Assembly (NCBI RefSeq): GCF_002288925.2
Contig: NW_022098021.1
Span: 28,733,316-28,797,315, forward strand
Length of the DNA stretch: 64,000 nt
Source of the DNA: Delphinapterus leucas
Taxonomy: Eukaryota; Chordata; Mammalia; Artiodactyla; Monodontidae
Direction of reading: 5' to 3'
The position numbers were made by a program, and so were the translations under genes. The notes below the pieces were generated by a model. That model made no database searches and was not told the origin of the DNA. It saw only the letters and a list, made by a program, of their open reading frames with translations. Shown here piece by piece: positions 1 to 12,864 of the stretch (position 1 is its first letter; each line of letters begins with the position of its first letter).

Positions 1-855
1 TAAACAGGAAGTATAATAGTTATGTATTTATTGACTCATCACAAATGTCATAATTATAATTTATTTATAATTTATAAAATAATGTTTAATAATAATTTAA
101 TTTATTTATTCATAATTTATAAAATAACTTTATCATAATTTAATTTATAAATCATAAATTTATATAATAAAGGTTATTTAATTTCTATAATTTATTAATT
201 AAAAGGGCATATCTAAGATGGAAAGCTATTTTGTTATTCAGTCCTTAAAAACTAATGAGGTTGAATTCAGTAATTTCTCCTTTTTCATTTTAATGATATG
301 TTATTAAGTTCAGATCAGTTACAAGTGAATTTCATTGCTTATAATACATATACAATTGGATTTATTCCACATTTTTCCATTTTTTAAAATGAGTTTTAAA
401 TTATGACTTTTCTAAAATAATTTGAAATCAGTTTCCCAAAAGAAGTTTAGTTCACTAAAAATTTTGGAAGAAATATTTGTTTCTATTACAGCAGTATTTT
501 ATCTTTAGATATGAAAGATCCCTTAAAGCTTGTTATACAACAGAATCCCAGTAAAGTTCAATCAGTTTGACAAAGTCACATACAGGATTATTAGCAATCT
601 AATACTAAAAGCAGAACTTCCCATTTATATAGCTCTTCCTAATACATACTGTTATGTGTATAAATTTATGTATAATTAATATGAGGAAATAACAAGAAAA
701 AGTAAATGTTTCATAAATCACTTTATACTGTCAGCTGGCAATATATTCAATCAGATGCAAGCAATAAGAGATAAATATCTTGTCATACTACTGGGTAACA
801 CCATTTGATATAGAAGAACGTGGGCTGCCTTTGAAAGACCCTCCTATAGTGTGTG
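1..855. other. AT-rich unique sequence, no gene seen
   Basis: Very AT-rich DNA, with a degenerate TTTATAATTTATAAAATAA-like low-complexity patch around 50-200. No open frame with recognisable protein similarity and no transposon ends were seen. Confidence 0.6.
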
Positions 856-863
856 ATGTAGGC
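856..863. repeat. 8-bp target-site duplication, left copy (hAT element)
   Basis: ATGTAGGC, paired with AGGTAGGC at 1588-1595 on the other side of the element. One mismatch in eight fits an old insertion. Confidence 0.7.
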
Positions 864-1587
864 CAGGGATCCCCAACCCCCAAGCCATGGACCTGTACTC
901 GTCCATGGCCTGTTAAGAACCAGGCCACACAGCAGGAAGTGCATGGCAGGCGAGAGAGTGAAGTTTCATCTGTATTTATAGCCGCTCCCCATCTCTTGCT
1001 TTACTACCTGAGCTCTGCCTCCTGTCAGATCAGCAGCGACATTAGATTCTCATAGGAGTGCAAGCCCTACTGTGAACTGCGCACATGAGGGATCTAGGTT
1101 GTGCACTCCTTATGAGAATCCAATGCCTAATGATCTGAGGTGGAGCTGAGGCAGTGATGCTAGCGCTGGGGAGCAGCTGCAAATGCAGATTATCATTAGC
1201 AGAGAGGTTTAACTGCACAGAGACCATAATAAATCAGTTACTTGCAGACTCATATCAAAACCCTATCTGTGAGTGGCAAGTGACAATTAAGCTGCATCTT
1301 ATGGAGTAGACTGGACATAAGGAACACACTTCGGGTGTCACTTTCTCCCATCACCCCAAGATGGGACCATCTAGTTGCAGGAAAACAAGCTCAGGCTCTC
1401 ACTGAATCTGCATTATGGTGAGTTGTATAATTATTTCATTATTTATTGCAATGTAATAATAATAGAAATAAAGAGCACAATAAATGCAATGTACTTGAAT
1501 CATTCTGAAAACATGCCCACCCCAGTCTGTGGAAAAATTGTCTTCCACGAAATTGGTCCCTGGTGCCAAAAATGTTGGGGACCACAG
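864..1587. mobile_element. hAT-type nonautonomous DNA transposon, 724 bp
   Basis: The left end reads CAGGGATCCCCAACCCCCAA. The right end, reverse-complemented, reads CTGTGGTCCCCAAC, so the termini are imperfect inverted repeats of the CAGGG..CCCTG style typical of hAT elements. The 8 bases outside each end are ATGTAGGC (856-863) and AGGTAGGC (1588-1595). They match at 7 of 8 positions, which is the 8-bp target duplication expected for hAT. The interior is GC-richer than its surroundings and keeps several CpG-derived TG/CA pairs. It has no transposase frame: the short frames inside are not recognisable. It resembles a widespread mammalian hAT-derived repeat, but I do not assert a family name. 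Orientation is arbitrary. Confidence 0.8.
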
Positions 1588-1595
1588 AGGTAGGC

Positions 1596-3944
1596 CATTA
1601 TCAGCCAATCCAGAGACTATAAACATCAATGGTTACTAGAAATTTCAGAGATTTTCTGTATTTGAAAGTACGGATTCCATCATTATATTCTATATACAAT
1701 TTCCAAAACACATTATTTTAAAAACTGTAACCTATAGACTGTAAACACTGTAAACAGTAGACTTTGAAAAACAAGTAAGCCCTGCAACTACTATATTTAT
1801 TATGGTGTCAAAGTTGAAGTTAATATTTAAAAAAGAATTGTCAGACTGTATAACAATCCTACATGCTTACTGGATATGGTTCAAGACATGGGTTATATTC
1901 TGCTAATAAGTAAATTATAGAATTAAGTCATGTGTCTCAAAACCTCAATTTTCAATTTCATATGTTATGTCTCCCAATATTAGTAAATACTTCATAACTG
2001 ATAGAGAGATGTGGTAACCTTTACTAAATTAAATTAAACTTCCCTTTCTTAGAAAGAAAACTGTGTTTTCTTTCATAATACATAAATAAAAAGAGAAAGC
2101 CTTATTCTTATTTAGAAGTCATGAGTTAGAATTTTCCCTAGCTGAGAGCAAATAAACAATTTATATTTTTTGTTGCCCACCAACCAAAGCAAAGCTATTT
2201 AGACCTGAAACATATAAACAAGAAGATATGTATTTTTAAGTACCTTACAATGCAGTGCATTTTCCTTAAAACTAAAGAGCATTTTCCATTTTCTTCCTGC
2301 TTACCTTTTCTTTTATACTTACTATCAACTTAATACAGAGTATAAAGGCTTTATTCTTTCCCTGGGAAAGATAGCAATATTTGCTGCTTATTTACACCCT
2401 AAAGTTGTATTGTCATGTTTGATGTATTCTTTAAAATGCTCCTTACAAAGAAGAATCATGTGGATCTAGTTTCAACATACCTAAATCAGTGGGTGAAAGA
2501 TGTGAAGAGTGATGACTGCACAGTGTATTCAGTTTCAAGAAAAGTACCTCACTTGTTTTAACATCAGACACTTGGTTTCTCTAACAGCTACCAATTTCCA
2601 AATTGTACTTATTGACTGGACAAAATGAAACACTTTCTTTTAAGTTTGATTTAATAAATATAAGATGGAATTTTATTAAACTGAAATTAATGTGCTCACT
2701 TGATTCACTTAAAGCTCAGTTAATATATTTAGTGGTATTTGAAGCTAAACTTTTTGAATACAACAAATTTCGATAACATCTGAACAAGGGAATGGCATTC
2801 CTTCAGTCTGAAATAAATTAACAGCTGTATTTCTGAATAAGATAGTAATGTCTTATATGTCTTTACCTCTTAGGAACTTTCCTCACCTCTTGAAAACATT
2901 CTTTAAGCTTATAACAGCACTAGCCCTTAAGAAAAAATTAACTCTAGAACTTGACACTACAAGTTCTTTTGACCTGGTCCTGCTTATGACAGGCTTACAA
3001 CTCAGCTATAAAAGAATATTTCAAGCTCAATTACAAACTATAGCACAAGTTATGTCCACCCATGGAAGGCGATCTTGGAAAAAGAACATAAAATAAGAGT
3101 AAGAAATAGTTCCAGAGCCAAAGAAAAAATGAAATGAAGATTAGAGATAAATAAAAATCTACCAAAATAAGGAAGCAACCTGTAATAAAACAGTTTTAAC
3201 AAGTTTAAAGACCTAAGGTGAGAAGATCCCATGGGAAGGAGACATAAGAAGCAAAGAAGCTTAGAAGAGCTGAAATTCTTTAGTAGAATGATGAATTGAC
3301 ATTAATGTAACCAGTTCTTACCGAAGCTGCATCAATCTTTGTTTAGGAATTTGTTCAGTGGGGATTTAGATTAGTAGCAACAAGCAATGAGGAGGGAGAT
3401 TTAACAAGAATCAAGTGATAAAAGGCTGGTTACTTCTATTAGGTTTTGATGGTAAATTGAAGCCACTACAGGATTTTAATATTTTATGTGTTTTGAAGTA
3501 TAACATTTATATTCACATTTTAAATGTGTATAATTTAGTTTTTATGAAATTGACACAGAAAATATATTAAAACAAGATTTAATAATAGCTTTATAATGAA
3601 AAGTAATAGTATCCTACCCCATCATCTCACCTCTACTCTCTAGAAGAATATATTTTAAATTATTTTATTATTTTCTCATTACCTCTGTTTTACTAAGTAA
3701 TATGCTTTACCATTATATATTTTGTCTGTTATAATAAATAAAAATTTAGGTCATTTTAACACAATTCACCACACCCAGTCAACACAAATTTCAGGATAGA
3801 TATAGAATTAACTTTGCATCTTATACTAGCTCCTTTCCAAATTTAAGGAAAGCATTCATTCGTTTCTTGTATCTACAATACCGCCTGGTCTTGTTCTATT
3901 AAGAGAAGAGTTGCCTGTTCAAATAACTGCTGTACAGTTTTTTA
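1596..3944. other. Unique AT-rich sequence, nothing recognised
   Basis: No open frame longer than about 80 codons with meaningful composition, no transposon termini and no RNA gene. Short frames at 2848-3096 and 3050-3232 overlap on opposite strands and look like chance. Confidence 0.5.
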
Positions 3945-4096
3945 CACCTGTGTCTTGGGTAGCTTACTCTACTTCATTTTGCCTCTGTTTCCTCAACTGT
4001 GAAGAGTGGCTGTTAGGATTCTATTACTTTATGCATTTAAAAAAAAAAACAGAATTGGCACATAGTAAGTGCTTAATAAGTGTTAGTTATTGTTAG
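3945..4096 (+). repeat. MIR SINE fragment
   Basis: Contains the MIR-like run TTTCCTCAACTGTGAAGAG (consensus: tttcctcatctgtaaaatg). It ends with GGCACATAGTAAGTGCTTAA followed by TAAGTGTTAGTTATT, the usual MIR 3' region in plus orientation. An A-run at about 4038 interrupts it. MIR is an ancient tRNA-derived SINE mobilised by L2 and is inactive in living mammals. Confidence 0.8.
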
Positions 4097-4993
4097 AGTT
4101 TTCACTCTTTTTTCAATTCTAATATGCATGTTTTACTATTGATCCTGGATCATGTTTTAGCTGCTAGTGTTTTCCTCTGTGGTATGTGACATATGGTGTA
4201 TCTAACAAAAGTTTGACCTTGAATTCCATTATATAATTGTGTATCTTACAATTGATTGACTCAAGTTTCTGTGAATTCTTTTGTCATTATTATTGATATT
4301 ATTAATCCTCTATATTGAGTCAAATTTGAAAATAAAAATCAGTATTAATATTGTCACTATGTAAATGCAGTTTATTTAAAATTATTTAAAATATTATGAT
4401 TGAATTTTCTTTTATCTTATACTTTAAAATCTTTGTACCTTATTTCAAATTCTGAATCTTTAGAATGTCCTTTTCCTTGGGAAAACTTCCTCCTGGAATT
4501 TTTCCATCATTCTGATATAATTTTAACAGCGTTCTTATTAAGCAAGCAGCAGAGAGGAATTCATGAAACACCATTTCACTACTGCTCTGCTGACTTGATC
4601 CTTTGTTACTTCAATTCCTTAAGGAAAGTTGTATATCGCTAAAGGACATCATTCATAATATGCCAAGAAATAGGCTGTGGAAATATTTTCTAAGAACTTC
4701 TTTATATGTGTAAAAATGTCTTTATTTTGTCAGCATTATTCAGTAATTTAGCTAAATTTAATAAATCTCTATTAAATATCATTTTTCCGATGTTTTTATT
4801 GCTTTTTATCATCAGTGTTGCTGATGGGAAGTCTAATTCCATTTTGATTATTACTTATTTTCACAGTAATCTGTTTCATAGTGGGTTATTTGGGAGATTT
4901 TTTTGGTTTGTTTTTGTTTTTTATGTTTTCTTCCAGGAAGCTTTTATAATTTTCCTTCTATGTGTTCTGAAATGCCACAATATATGGTTAGAA

Positions 4994-5034
<41 letters not shown>

Positions 5035-6937
5035 CCATGAATAGACCCCTTTCATATAGAATTTTATCATTTGGTTTTGTGAAATTACCTTGCATTATCT
5101 TAGGTATTTTCCTCTCCTCTGTTTTTTCTTCTTCTTTGTAAAAGCCTGTCTATTTAAAGACTTTTGGACCAGATACATTTGTGTTCTACATATATTATTT
5201 TTAATACCTTTTCATTTTTCATTTTACTGACTGTTCCACATCAAGGAAATTTAATAAATCTGTGGGTTTTCATTAGGGACAGACATGATCATATTTGTTC
5301 TTTAAAAATGTAACTGGCTGCAGTGTAGCCTTTTTAACAAAGGGTTTAGCAGGAGAATGGAAGATAGCCAGAGAAAAAGCTCAGATTAGTTTCACCCTTC
5401 ATAAATCTTCTTTCTTTCCCTTTCTAACTCTGAGAACATTAATTCCTTCACCAATGATGAAAACTTTCCCAAGATTTAATTTATATAAAGTACTTCTGAC
5501 AGACCTAGAAATAGTATATATAACTTAAGCTAAAAATGATCTCTGTTATACTATTAAGAATGTATCTATACATAAATATGTAAGAAATGTGTGGCTGATA
5601 ATTATCTCAGTTAAAATAACACTTTAATACTATTTGAATGTTTAAGTAGGAAAAGAGAAGCAATTTTATTAGAAATCTGCAATAGAAAGTATTATATTAT
5701 ACTGGGAATAAAAGGAGTATGAAAATCAAGGAATTCATAGTGTATTGAGGCACTGGATATGTGAATGAATAAGTTTAAAGTGATATTAAAGTGACTTAAA
5801 AGAAATATATAAAGCTAATACTGAAATTCAGGGAATTAATGCAGATGATTCCCAGGTTTGGTTTGTAGGGTTCAGTTAGGAGGTGAAGATATAAGTTTCT
5901 TAGAAGAAGCAACTTCTGAATTGATTAGTCCTTTATGGATTGATAGGATTGTATATGAAGCTGGAAATCAGAAAACCATGAATCATACATATAACTTCTA
6001 TGGTAATCATAAACCTTATTAATTGAAAAAGTATAGCAAGCTCAATATTTTTTAATGTTCCCAGGTTCTTTCACGATGGGTTTACAGAACATAATGTGAA
6101 AATTGTGTTTGAGGGTAAAGGTGAAATGAAATGTTAATCAGCCTTGAATGTCAGGCTAAAGACTGAATTTTATAAAGTTGAAAATATTCAGGTAAGTTAT
6201 AGTAGTTTTCTTTCAAGAAGTGTGATATTATTATATCTAGAGATGGGATTTAAGAAATCCTTAAAATAACTCTTATATCCTAAATATTTCTCCTGTATTT
6301 TAGCTTACTACAGGAACAATATAATTAAAATTACTTCTAAAATATAATGTGCCATCCATTCAGCTTTATTACAAAATCTAAAGAGAATAAGCAGCATAAC
6401 ACTAGAAATATTCATGCTGTTGACTTTGATCTTCAGGTGGAACTGCTAAAATGATTTTGATGGTTAGACCTCTCTTTAAATAATTAGAATCAGAGTAGAA
6501 CCATTGCAAAGGATGCCTAAGATGGTAAGGTTCTATTATTGTCTGTAAACCATATGGGAGTTTCACTCTTTCTCAGTGGAGTTGACTTATGCCAACACAT
6601 TAACATTATTTTCCTAAGTGTATTTTTAAAGAGGGTTGCCATGTAAGGCATTGCTAAAATTCATCTCTGGAGAAAAGAGACAAGTATCAAGGAAAATGCT
6701 ATAGAATTGACAGTATCAGGAAGGAAATATCATTGTTCAATATGTTATTGCCTTACTTTACCAATAGGTTTCATATGGAGATACCAAGAAAATATAATTT
6801 ACTACAATTTTGTAACTGGATGTCAGATGGCATTACTTGGGCTCATCAAATATGATTTTAAGTTTCTATCTGCCTACTGTTTATTCCATCTGTTTGCTTC
6901 ATTCTTGGCATATATCTTAGCATGTGAAAGTCACTTA
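4097..6937. other. Unique sequence with one (TG)n microsatellite
   Basis: AT-rich DNA without recognisable genes or transposon ends. The 112-codon frame at 4706-5044 ends in a (TG)n-encoded run of Cys-Val and has no recognisable domain, so I treat it as chance. Confidence 0.5.
4995..5032. repeat. (TG)n microsatellite
   Basis: About 18-19 uninterrupted TG units in otherwise unique DNA, a likely polymorphic marker. Confidence 0.9.
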
Positions 6938-8831
6938 TTTTTTTTTTTTTTTAAATATCTTTATTGGAGTATAATTGCTTTACAATGTTGTGTTAGCTTC
7001 TGCTGTGTAACAAAGTGAATCAGCTATATGTATACATATATCCCCATATTCCCTCCCTCTTGCATGTCCCTCCCACCCTCCCTATCCCACCCTTCTAGGC
7101 CGTCACAAAGCACGGAGTTGATCTCCCTGTGCTACGCAGCTGCTTGCCGCTAGCTATCTATTTCACAATTGGTAGTGTATATATGTCAATGCTACTCTTT
7201 CTTTGTCCAGTTTACCCTTCCCCCTCCCTGTGTCCCCAAGTCCTTTCTCTACATCAGCGTCTTTATTCCTGTCCTGCCCCTAGGTTCATCACAACCATTT
7301 CTTTTTTTTTTTTCTCTCTCTTTTTAGATTCCATATTTATGAGTTAGCATACAGTATTTGCTTTTCTTTTTCTGAATTACTTCAGTCTGTATGATAGACT
7401 CTAGGTCCATCCACCTCACTACAAATAATTCATTTTGATTCTTTTTATGGCTCAGTAATATTCCATTCTATGTATGTGCCATATCTTCTGTATCCATTCA
7501 TCTGTTGATGGACACTTAGGTTGGTTCCATGTCCTGGCTATTGTAAATAGTGATTCAGTGAACATTGTGGTACATGACCCTTTGAATTATGGTATTCCCA
7601 GGGTATATGCACAGTAGTGGAATTGCTGGGTAAAATGGTAGTTCTATTTTTAGTTTTTTAAGGAACCTCCATACTCTTCTCCATATTGGCTGTATCAAAT
7701 TACATTCCCACCAACAGTGCAAGAAGGTTGCCTTTTCTCCACACCTTCTCCAGCATTTGTTGTTTGTAGATTTTCTGATGATACCCATTCTAACTGGTGT
7801 GAGGTGATACATCATTGTAGTTTTGACTTGCATTTCTCTAATGATTAATGATGTTGAGCATCCTTTCATGTGTTTGTTGGCAATCTGCATATCTTCTTTG
7901 GAGAAATGTCTATTTAGGCCTTCTGCTCATTTTTGGATTGGATTGTTTGGTTTTTTTGGTATTGAGCTGCAGGAGCTGCTTATATACTTTGGAGGTTAAC
8001 CCTTTGTCAGTAGCTTCGTATTCAAATATTTTCTCCCATTGTGAGGGTTGTCTTTCCGTCTTGTTTATGTTTTCTTTGCTGTGCAAACTTTTAAGTTTCA
8101 TTAGGTCCCATTTGTTTATTTTTGTTTTTATTTCCATTTCGCTAGGAGGTGGGTCAAAAAGGATCTTGCTGTGATTTATGTCAAAAAGTGTTCTTCCTAT
8201 GTTTTCCTCTAAGAGTTTTATAATGTTTTATAATGTTTTATAAGAGTTTTATAATGTCTGGCCTTACATTTAGGTCTTTAATCCATTTTGAGATTATTTT
8301 TGTGTATGGTGCTAAGAAGTGTTCTAATTTCATTCTTTTATATGTAGCTGTCCAGTTTTGCCAGCACCACTTATTGAAGAGGCTGTCTTTTCTCCACTGT
8401 GTATTCTTGCCTCCTTTATCAAAGATAAGGTGACCATATGTGCATGGGTTTACCTCTGAGCTTTCTAACCTGCTCCATTGATTTATATTTCTGGTTTTGT
8501 GCCAGTACGATACTGTCTTGACTACTGTAGCTTTGTAGCTTCAGACTTTGTCTGAAGTCACGGAGCCTGATTCCTCCAGCTCCATTTTTCTTTATGAAGA
8601 TTGATTTGGCTATTCAGGGTTTTTTTTGCGTTCATACAAATTGTGAAATATTTTGTTCTACTTTTGTGAAAAATGCCAGTGGTAGTTTGATAGGGATTGC
8701 ATTGAATCTGTAGATTGCTTTGGGTAGTATAATCATTTTCACAATGTTGATTCTTCCAATTTAAGAACATGGTATGTTTCTCCATCTGTTTGTATCATCT
8801 TTAATTCCTTTCATCAATGTCTTATCGTTTT

Positions 8832-9356
8832 CTACATACAGGTCTTTTGTCTCCTTAGGTCTTTTACTCCTAGGTGTTTTACTCTTAGGTATTTTATTAT
8901 TTTTGTTGCAAAGGTTAAAGGGAGTGTTTCCTTAATTTCTCTTTCAGATTTTTCATCAATAGTGTATAGGAATACAGTAGATTTCTGTGCATTAATTTTG
9001 CATCCTTTTACTTCACCAAATTCATTGATTAACTCTAGTAGTTTTCTGGGAGCATTTTTAGGATTTTCTATATATAGTGCCATGTCATCTGCAAACAGTG
9101 AGAGTTTTACATCTTCTTTTCCAATTTGGATTCCTTTTATTTCCTTTTTGTCTCTGATTGCTATGGCTAAGCCTTCCAAAACTATGTTGAATAATAGTGG
9201 TGAGAGTGGGCATCCTTGTCTTGGTCCTGATTGTAGAGGAAGTGGTTTCAGTTTTTGACCATTGAGAATGATATTGGCCCTGGGTTTTTCATATATGCCC
9301 TTTATTATGTTGAGATAAGTTCTCTCTATGCCCACTTTCTGGAGAGTTTTTATCAT
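8832..9356 (-). pseudogene. L1 ORF2 reverse-transcriptase fragment
   Basis: A 174-residue open stretch within a broken ORF2. RT landmarks run in order: [20 protein letters not shown], then [20 protein letters not shown], then the catalytic [12 protein letters not shown] box at about residues 89-100, then [14 protein letters not shown]2p copies L1 RNA into DNA at nicked chromosomal sites. This copy cannot be functional because flanking parts of the frame are disrupted and the element is 5'-truncated. Confidence 0.9.
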
Positions 9357-9609
9357 AAATGGGCGTTGAATTTTGTCAAAAGTTTTTCTGCATCTACTGA
9401 GATTATCATATGGTTTTCTTCCTTCAGTTTTTTAATATGGTGTATCACATTGATTAATTTGTTTATATTGAAGAATCCTTCATTCCTGTGATAGACCCCA
9501 CTTGATCATGGTGTAGATCCTTTTAATGTGCTGTTCGATTCTGCTTACTAGTATTTGTTGAGGATTTTAGCATCTATGCTCATCAGTGATATTGGTCTGT
9601 AGTTTTCTT

Positions 9610-9826
9610 CTTTCTTTTTTTTTTTTGCAGTACACAGGCCTCTCACTGTTGTGGCCTCTCCTGTTTGCGGAGCACAGGCTCTGGATGCGCAGGCTCAGTG
9701 GCCATGGCTCACAGGTCCAGCCACTCTGTGGCACGTGGGATCCTCCTGGACCGGGGCATGAACCCATGTCCCTGTGTCCCCTGCATCGACAGAGGGACTC
9801 TCAACCACTGTGCCACCAGGGAAGCC
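9610..9826 (-). mobile_element. CHR-type tRNA-derived SINE (minus)
   Basis: Appears as a poly(T) tract, then the reverse complement of the SINE body, ending in CCAGGGAAGC (reverse complement of the GCTTCCCTGG head). The flanks CTGTAGTTTTCTT occur on both sides (9597-9609 and 9827-9839), a 13-bp target duplication. It inserted in the L1 ORF2 sequence and is therefore younger than that L1. Confidence 0.93.
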
Positions 9827-10707
9827 CTGTAGTTTTCTTTTTCTGTGACATCTTTGTCTGCTTTTGGTATCAGTGTGATGGTGACCCTGTAGAATGAGTT
9901 TGGGTGTGTTCTTCCCTCTGCTATATTTTGGAAGAGTTTGAAGAGGATAGGTGTTTGCTCTTCTCTAAATGTTTGGTAGAATTCACCTGTGAAACCATCT
10001 GGTCCTGGGCTTTTGTTTGTTGGAAGATTGTTAGTCACAGTTTCAAATTCAGTGCTTGTTATTTGTCTGTTTATACTTTCTATTTCTTCCTGGTTCAGTG
10101 TTGGAAGGTTGTGCTTTTCTAAGAATCTATCCATTTCTTCCAGGTTGTCCATTTTATTGGCATATAGCTGCTTGTAGCAATCTCTCATGATATTTTGTAT
10201 TTCTGCCATGTCAGTTGTTACTTCTCCTTTTTCATTTCTAATACTGTTGATTTGAGTCTTCTCCCTTTTCTTATGATGAGTCTGGCTAGTGGTTTTTCAA
10301 TTTTCTTTATCTTCTCAAAGAAGCAGCCTTTAGCTTTTTGATGTTTGCTCTGTTTCCTTCATTTCTTTTTCATTTATTTCCGGTCTGACCTTTATGATTT
10401 ATTTTCTTCTGCTAACTTTGGAATCTTTGGTTCTTTTTCTAATTGCTTTAAGTGTAACTTTAGGTTGTTTATTTGAGATATTTCTTGCTTCTTGAGGTAG
10501 GATTGTTTGCTATAAAATTCCCTCTTAGAACTGTTTTTGCTGCAGCCCATAGGTTTTGGGTCATCATGTTTTAAATGTCATTTGTTTCTAGGTATTTTCT
10601 GATTTTCTCTTTGATTTTTTGAGTGATCTGTTGGTTATTTAGTAGCATATTGTTTAGCTTCCATGTGTTTGTATTTTTTACAGTTTTTTTTTTCCTGTAA
10701 TTGATAT

Positions 10708-11193
10708 CTAGTTCATAGTGTTGTGGTCAGAAAAGTTACTTGATAAAATTTCAATTTTTAAAAATTTACCAAGACTTGATTTGTGACTCAAGATGTGATC
10801 CATCTTGGAGAATGTTCCATGTGGACTTGACAAGAAAGTGTATTCTGTTGTTTTTGGATGGAACGTCCTATAAATATCAATTAAGTCCATCTTGTTTAAT
10901 TTATCATTTAAAGCTTGTGTTTCCTTATTTTTTTTCATTTTGGGTGATCTGTCCATTGGTGAAAGTGGGGTGTTAAAGTCCCCTACTATTATTGTGTTAC
11001 TGTTGATTTCCCTTTTTATGGCTCTTAACATTTGCCTTATGTATTGAGATGTTCCTATGTTGGGTTCATAAATATTTACCATGGTTATATCTTCTTCTTG
11101 GACTGATCCTTTGATCATTATGTAGTATCCTTCTTTGTCTCTTGTAATACTCTTTATTTTAAAGTCCATTTTGTCTGTTATGAGAGTTCCCAC
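10708..11193 (-). pseudogene. L1 ORF2 endonuclease-domain fragment
   Basis: A 161-residue open stretch matching the L1 apurinic-like endonuclease region. VNIYEPNIGTSQYIRQML is followed by IIVGDFNTPLSPMDRS, where the GDFN motif is part of the endonuclease active site. FSKMDHILSHK and SSNFSDHNTM follow, giving the SDH box. The domain nicks target DNA at TTTT/A-like sites. It is separated from the downstream RT by disruptions, so it is a relic. Confidence 0.9.
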
Positions 11194-11740
11194 TCCAGCT
11201 TTCTTTTGACTTCCATTTGCATGGAATATCTTTTTCCATCCCCTCCCTTTCAGTCTGTATGTGTTCCTAGGTCTGAAGTGGTTCTCCTGTAGACAGCATG
11301 TGTATGGGTCTTGTTCTTGTGTCCATTCAGCCAGTCTATGTCTTTTGCTTGTAGCATTTAATCCATTTACATTTAAGGTAATTATTGATATGTTCCTATT
11401 ACCATTTTTTTTTATTTTTCTGGGTTTGTTATTGTATGTCTTTTCCTTCTCTTGTGTTTCCTGCCTAGAGATGTTCCTTTAGCATTTGTTGTAAAGCTGG
11501 ATTGGTGGTGCTAAATTGTCTTAACTTTTGCTTGTCTGTAAAGGATTTAATTTCCCCATCGAATCTGAATCAGATCCTTGCTGGCTAGAGTAATCTTTGT
11601 TGTAGTTGTTTTTTTTTTCCATTTCATCTCTTTAAATATGTCCTGCCACTCACTTCTGGTTTGCAGAGTTTTTGCTGAAATATCAGTTGTTAACTCTTTG
11701 AAGCTGATCCTCTTGCCTTCCTCTTTGTAGTAACTTTGTA

Positions 11741-11960
11741 GATTATATCAGATTTATTGAGATAATTCAGGATAACCTCTCCATCTCAAAATACTTAATT
11801 ACATCTGAAAGTCTCTTTTACCATGTAATGTATCCACAAGTTCTGGATACTAGGGAGTGAACATATTTGATGAAAGTGGGGAGTAGAAGGGAGAGGTAAT
11901 GAGGCATTATGTAGGGAATCTTATCAAAAACGGGAGTATTCTGCCTTCTAGAAGATACCT
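11741..11960. repeat. Ancient interspersed repeat, family uncertain
   Basis: The stretch resembles a common mammalian repeat segment (CCATCTCAAAATACTTAATT, then a CTGAAAGTCTCTTTTACCAT-like run, then CAAGTTCTGGATACTAGGGA). I recognise the pattern but cannot name the family with confidence. It abuts the truncated 5' end of the L1 at 6938-11740. Confidence 0.4.
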
Positions 11961-12189
11961 CTTCTGTGAGACAGAGTTCTCATAGTGTTATTGAATCACT
12001 GGATCCAGCCATATATGAAGCTAGCACCACATCTCAACTTTTACTTAAAAAAATTAATTTTTTAACTTATCCTTCCCAACGTTAGTTGGGATATTTTTGT
12101 ACCTTAAATAAAAATATTTCATATAAGGCCCTGAATGTATATAGGCCTATATAAATTTTTAGCCTCAACTTTTGCCTTTGTAACTCATG

Positions 12190-12590
12190 TTCTTTCCAAT
12201 TCAATTACATTTGTGTTTTCCCTGTTCCATCATACCTCACCCTCTCATCTCAGGACCTTAACTCATGTGTTGTTTTATTCGCTTGGTTTTCTCTCCTTCC
12301 CACTTTCTCCTAGACAATCTCTAATTATCATTTATTTTTCACTGCACATGTCACTTCTGTAGGAAACCCTTTCTTGAAAGTGCAGACTAAATTGGATAAA
12401 TATATACTTTTGGATCATTTTAAATTTATTCACAAAAGAATCACAAGTGAAGTAAATTAATATTATAATTACCATTAACTTTACTACTTAACTGAAAGTT
12501 CTATAAATGCCTATTACTATGTCTGCAATTTAACTTCTGTATCCTCTGAACTTGACATACAGCTATTCAATAAATAGTTGAAAGCAAAAA
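12190..12590 (+). repeat. L2 LINE 3'-end fragment
   Basis: The 3' part fits the L2 tail: AAAGTTCTATAAATGCCTAT, then CTATGTCTGCAA, then CTGTATCCTCTG, ending in TATTCAATAAATAGTTGAA. The upstream part is more diverged, so the left edge is approximate. L2 is an inactive ancient LINE. Confidence 0.6.
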
Positions 12591-12864
12591 AAAAATAATA
12601 ATAATCATATAATAGTCAGAGCTCTGAGCTTAAGGTGAATGCATAGAATATGAACAAATTCAGAACACCAGAGATAATTCTCATTTACTAACAAATGTAT
12701 GGCTAAGATTTAGAAGGAAGCACCTGAAGTAGTAATATTATTACTTGACCAGCACTTTATTAACCTTCAGCAAACTGGAAAATCCAAATGAATAGTTAAG
12801 TTCCCAGGCCAACAGCTCTTCCTAAACTCAAGGAAAATTCTTAACAATTTTGTTAAATGCTTTT

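Larger units (their letters stand above)
6938..11740 (-). mobile_element. L1 LINE, 5'-truncated, minus strand, with nested SINE
   Basis: The poly(A) end appears as a T-run at 6938-6952. It is followed by the reverse complement of the young cetacean-type L1 3'UTR (TTGGAGTATAATTGCTTTAC). Reading leftwards in sense, the element holds the 3' part of ORF1, ORF2 endonuclease (about 11193-10708), reverse transcriptase (9356-8832, with [20 protein letters not shown] and the catalytic FADD box) and the C-terminal region. Stops and frameshifts break the frames. The 5' side stops near the end of ORF1, so the 5'UTR and most of ORF1 are absent. A SINE sits inside ORF2 at 9610-9826. I found no convincing target duplication; a weak match to TGAAAGTC at about 11806 may be chance. 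The left edge is firm, the right edge good to about 30 bases. Confidence 0.9.

Noticed and set aside
4706..5044. 112-codon frame with a C-terminal Cys-Val repeat
   Set aside because: The repeat is a translated (TG)n microsatellite. The rest has no recognisable domain or splice context.
11800..11822. TGAAAGTCTCTTTTA as right target duplication of the L1 at 6938 (left TGAAAGTCACTTATT)
   Set aside because: L1 homology appears to end about 65 bases earlier, and the intervening sequence looks like a different old repeat, so the match may be chance.
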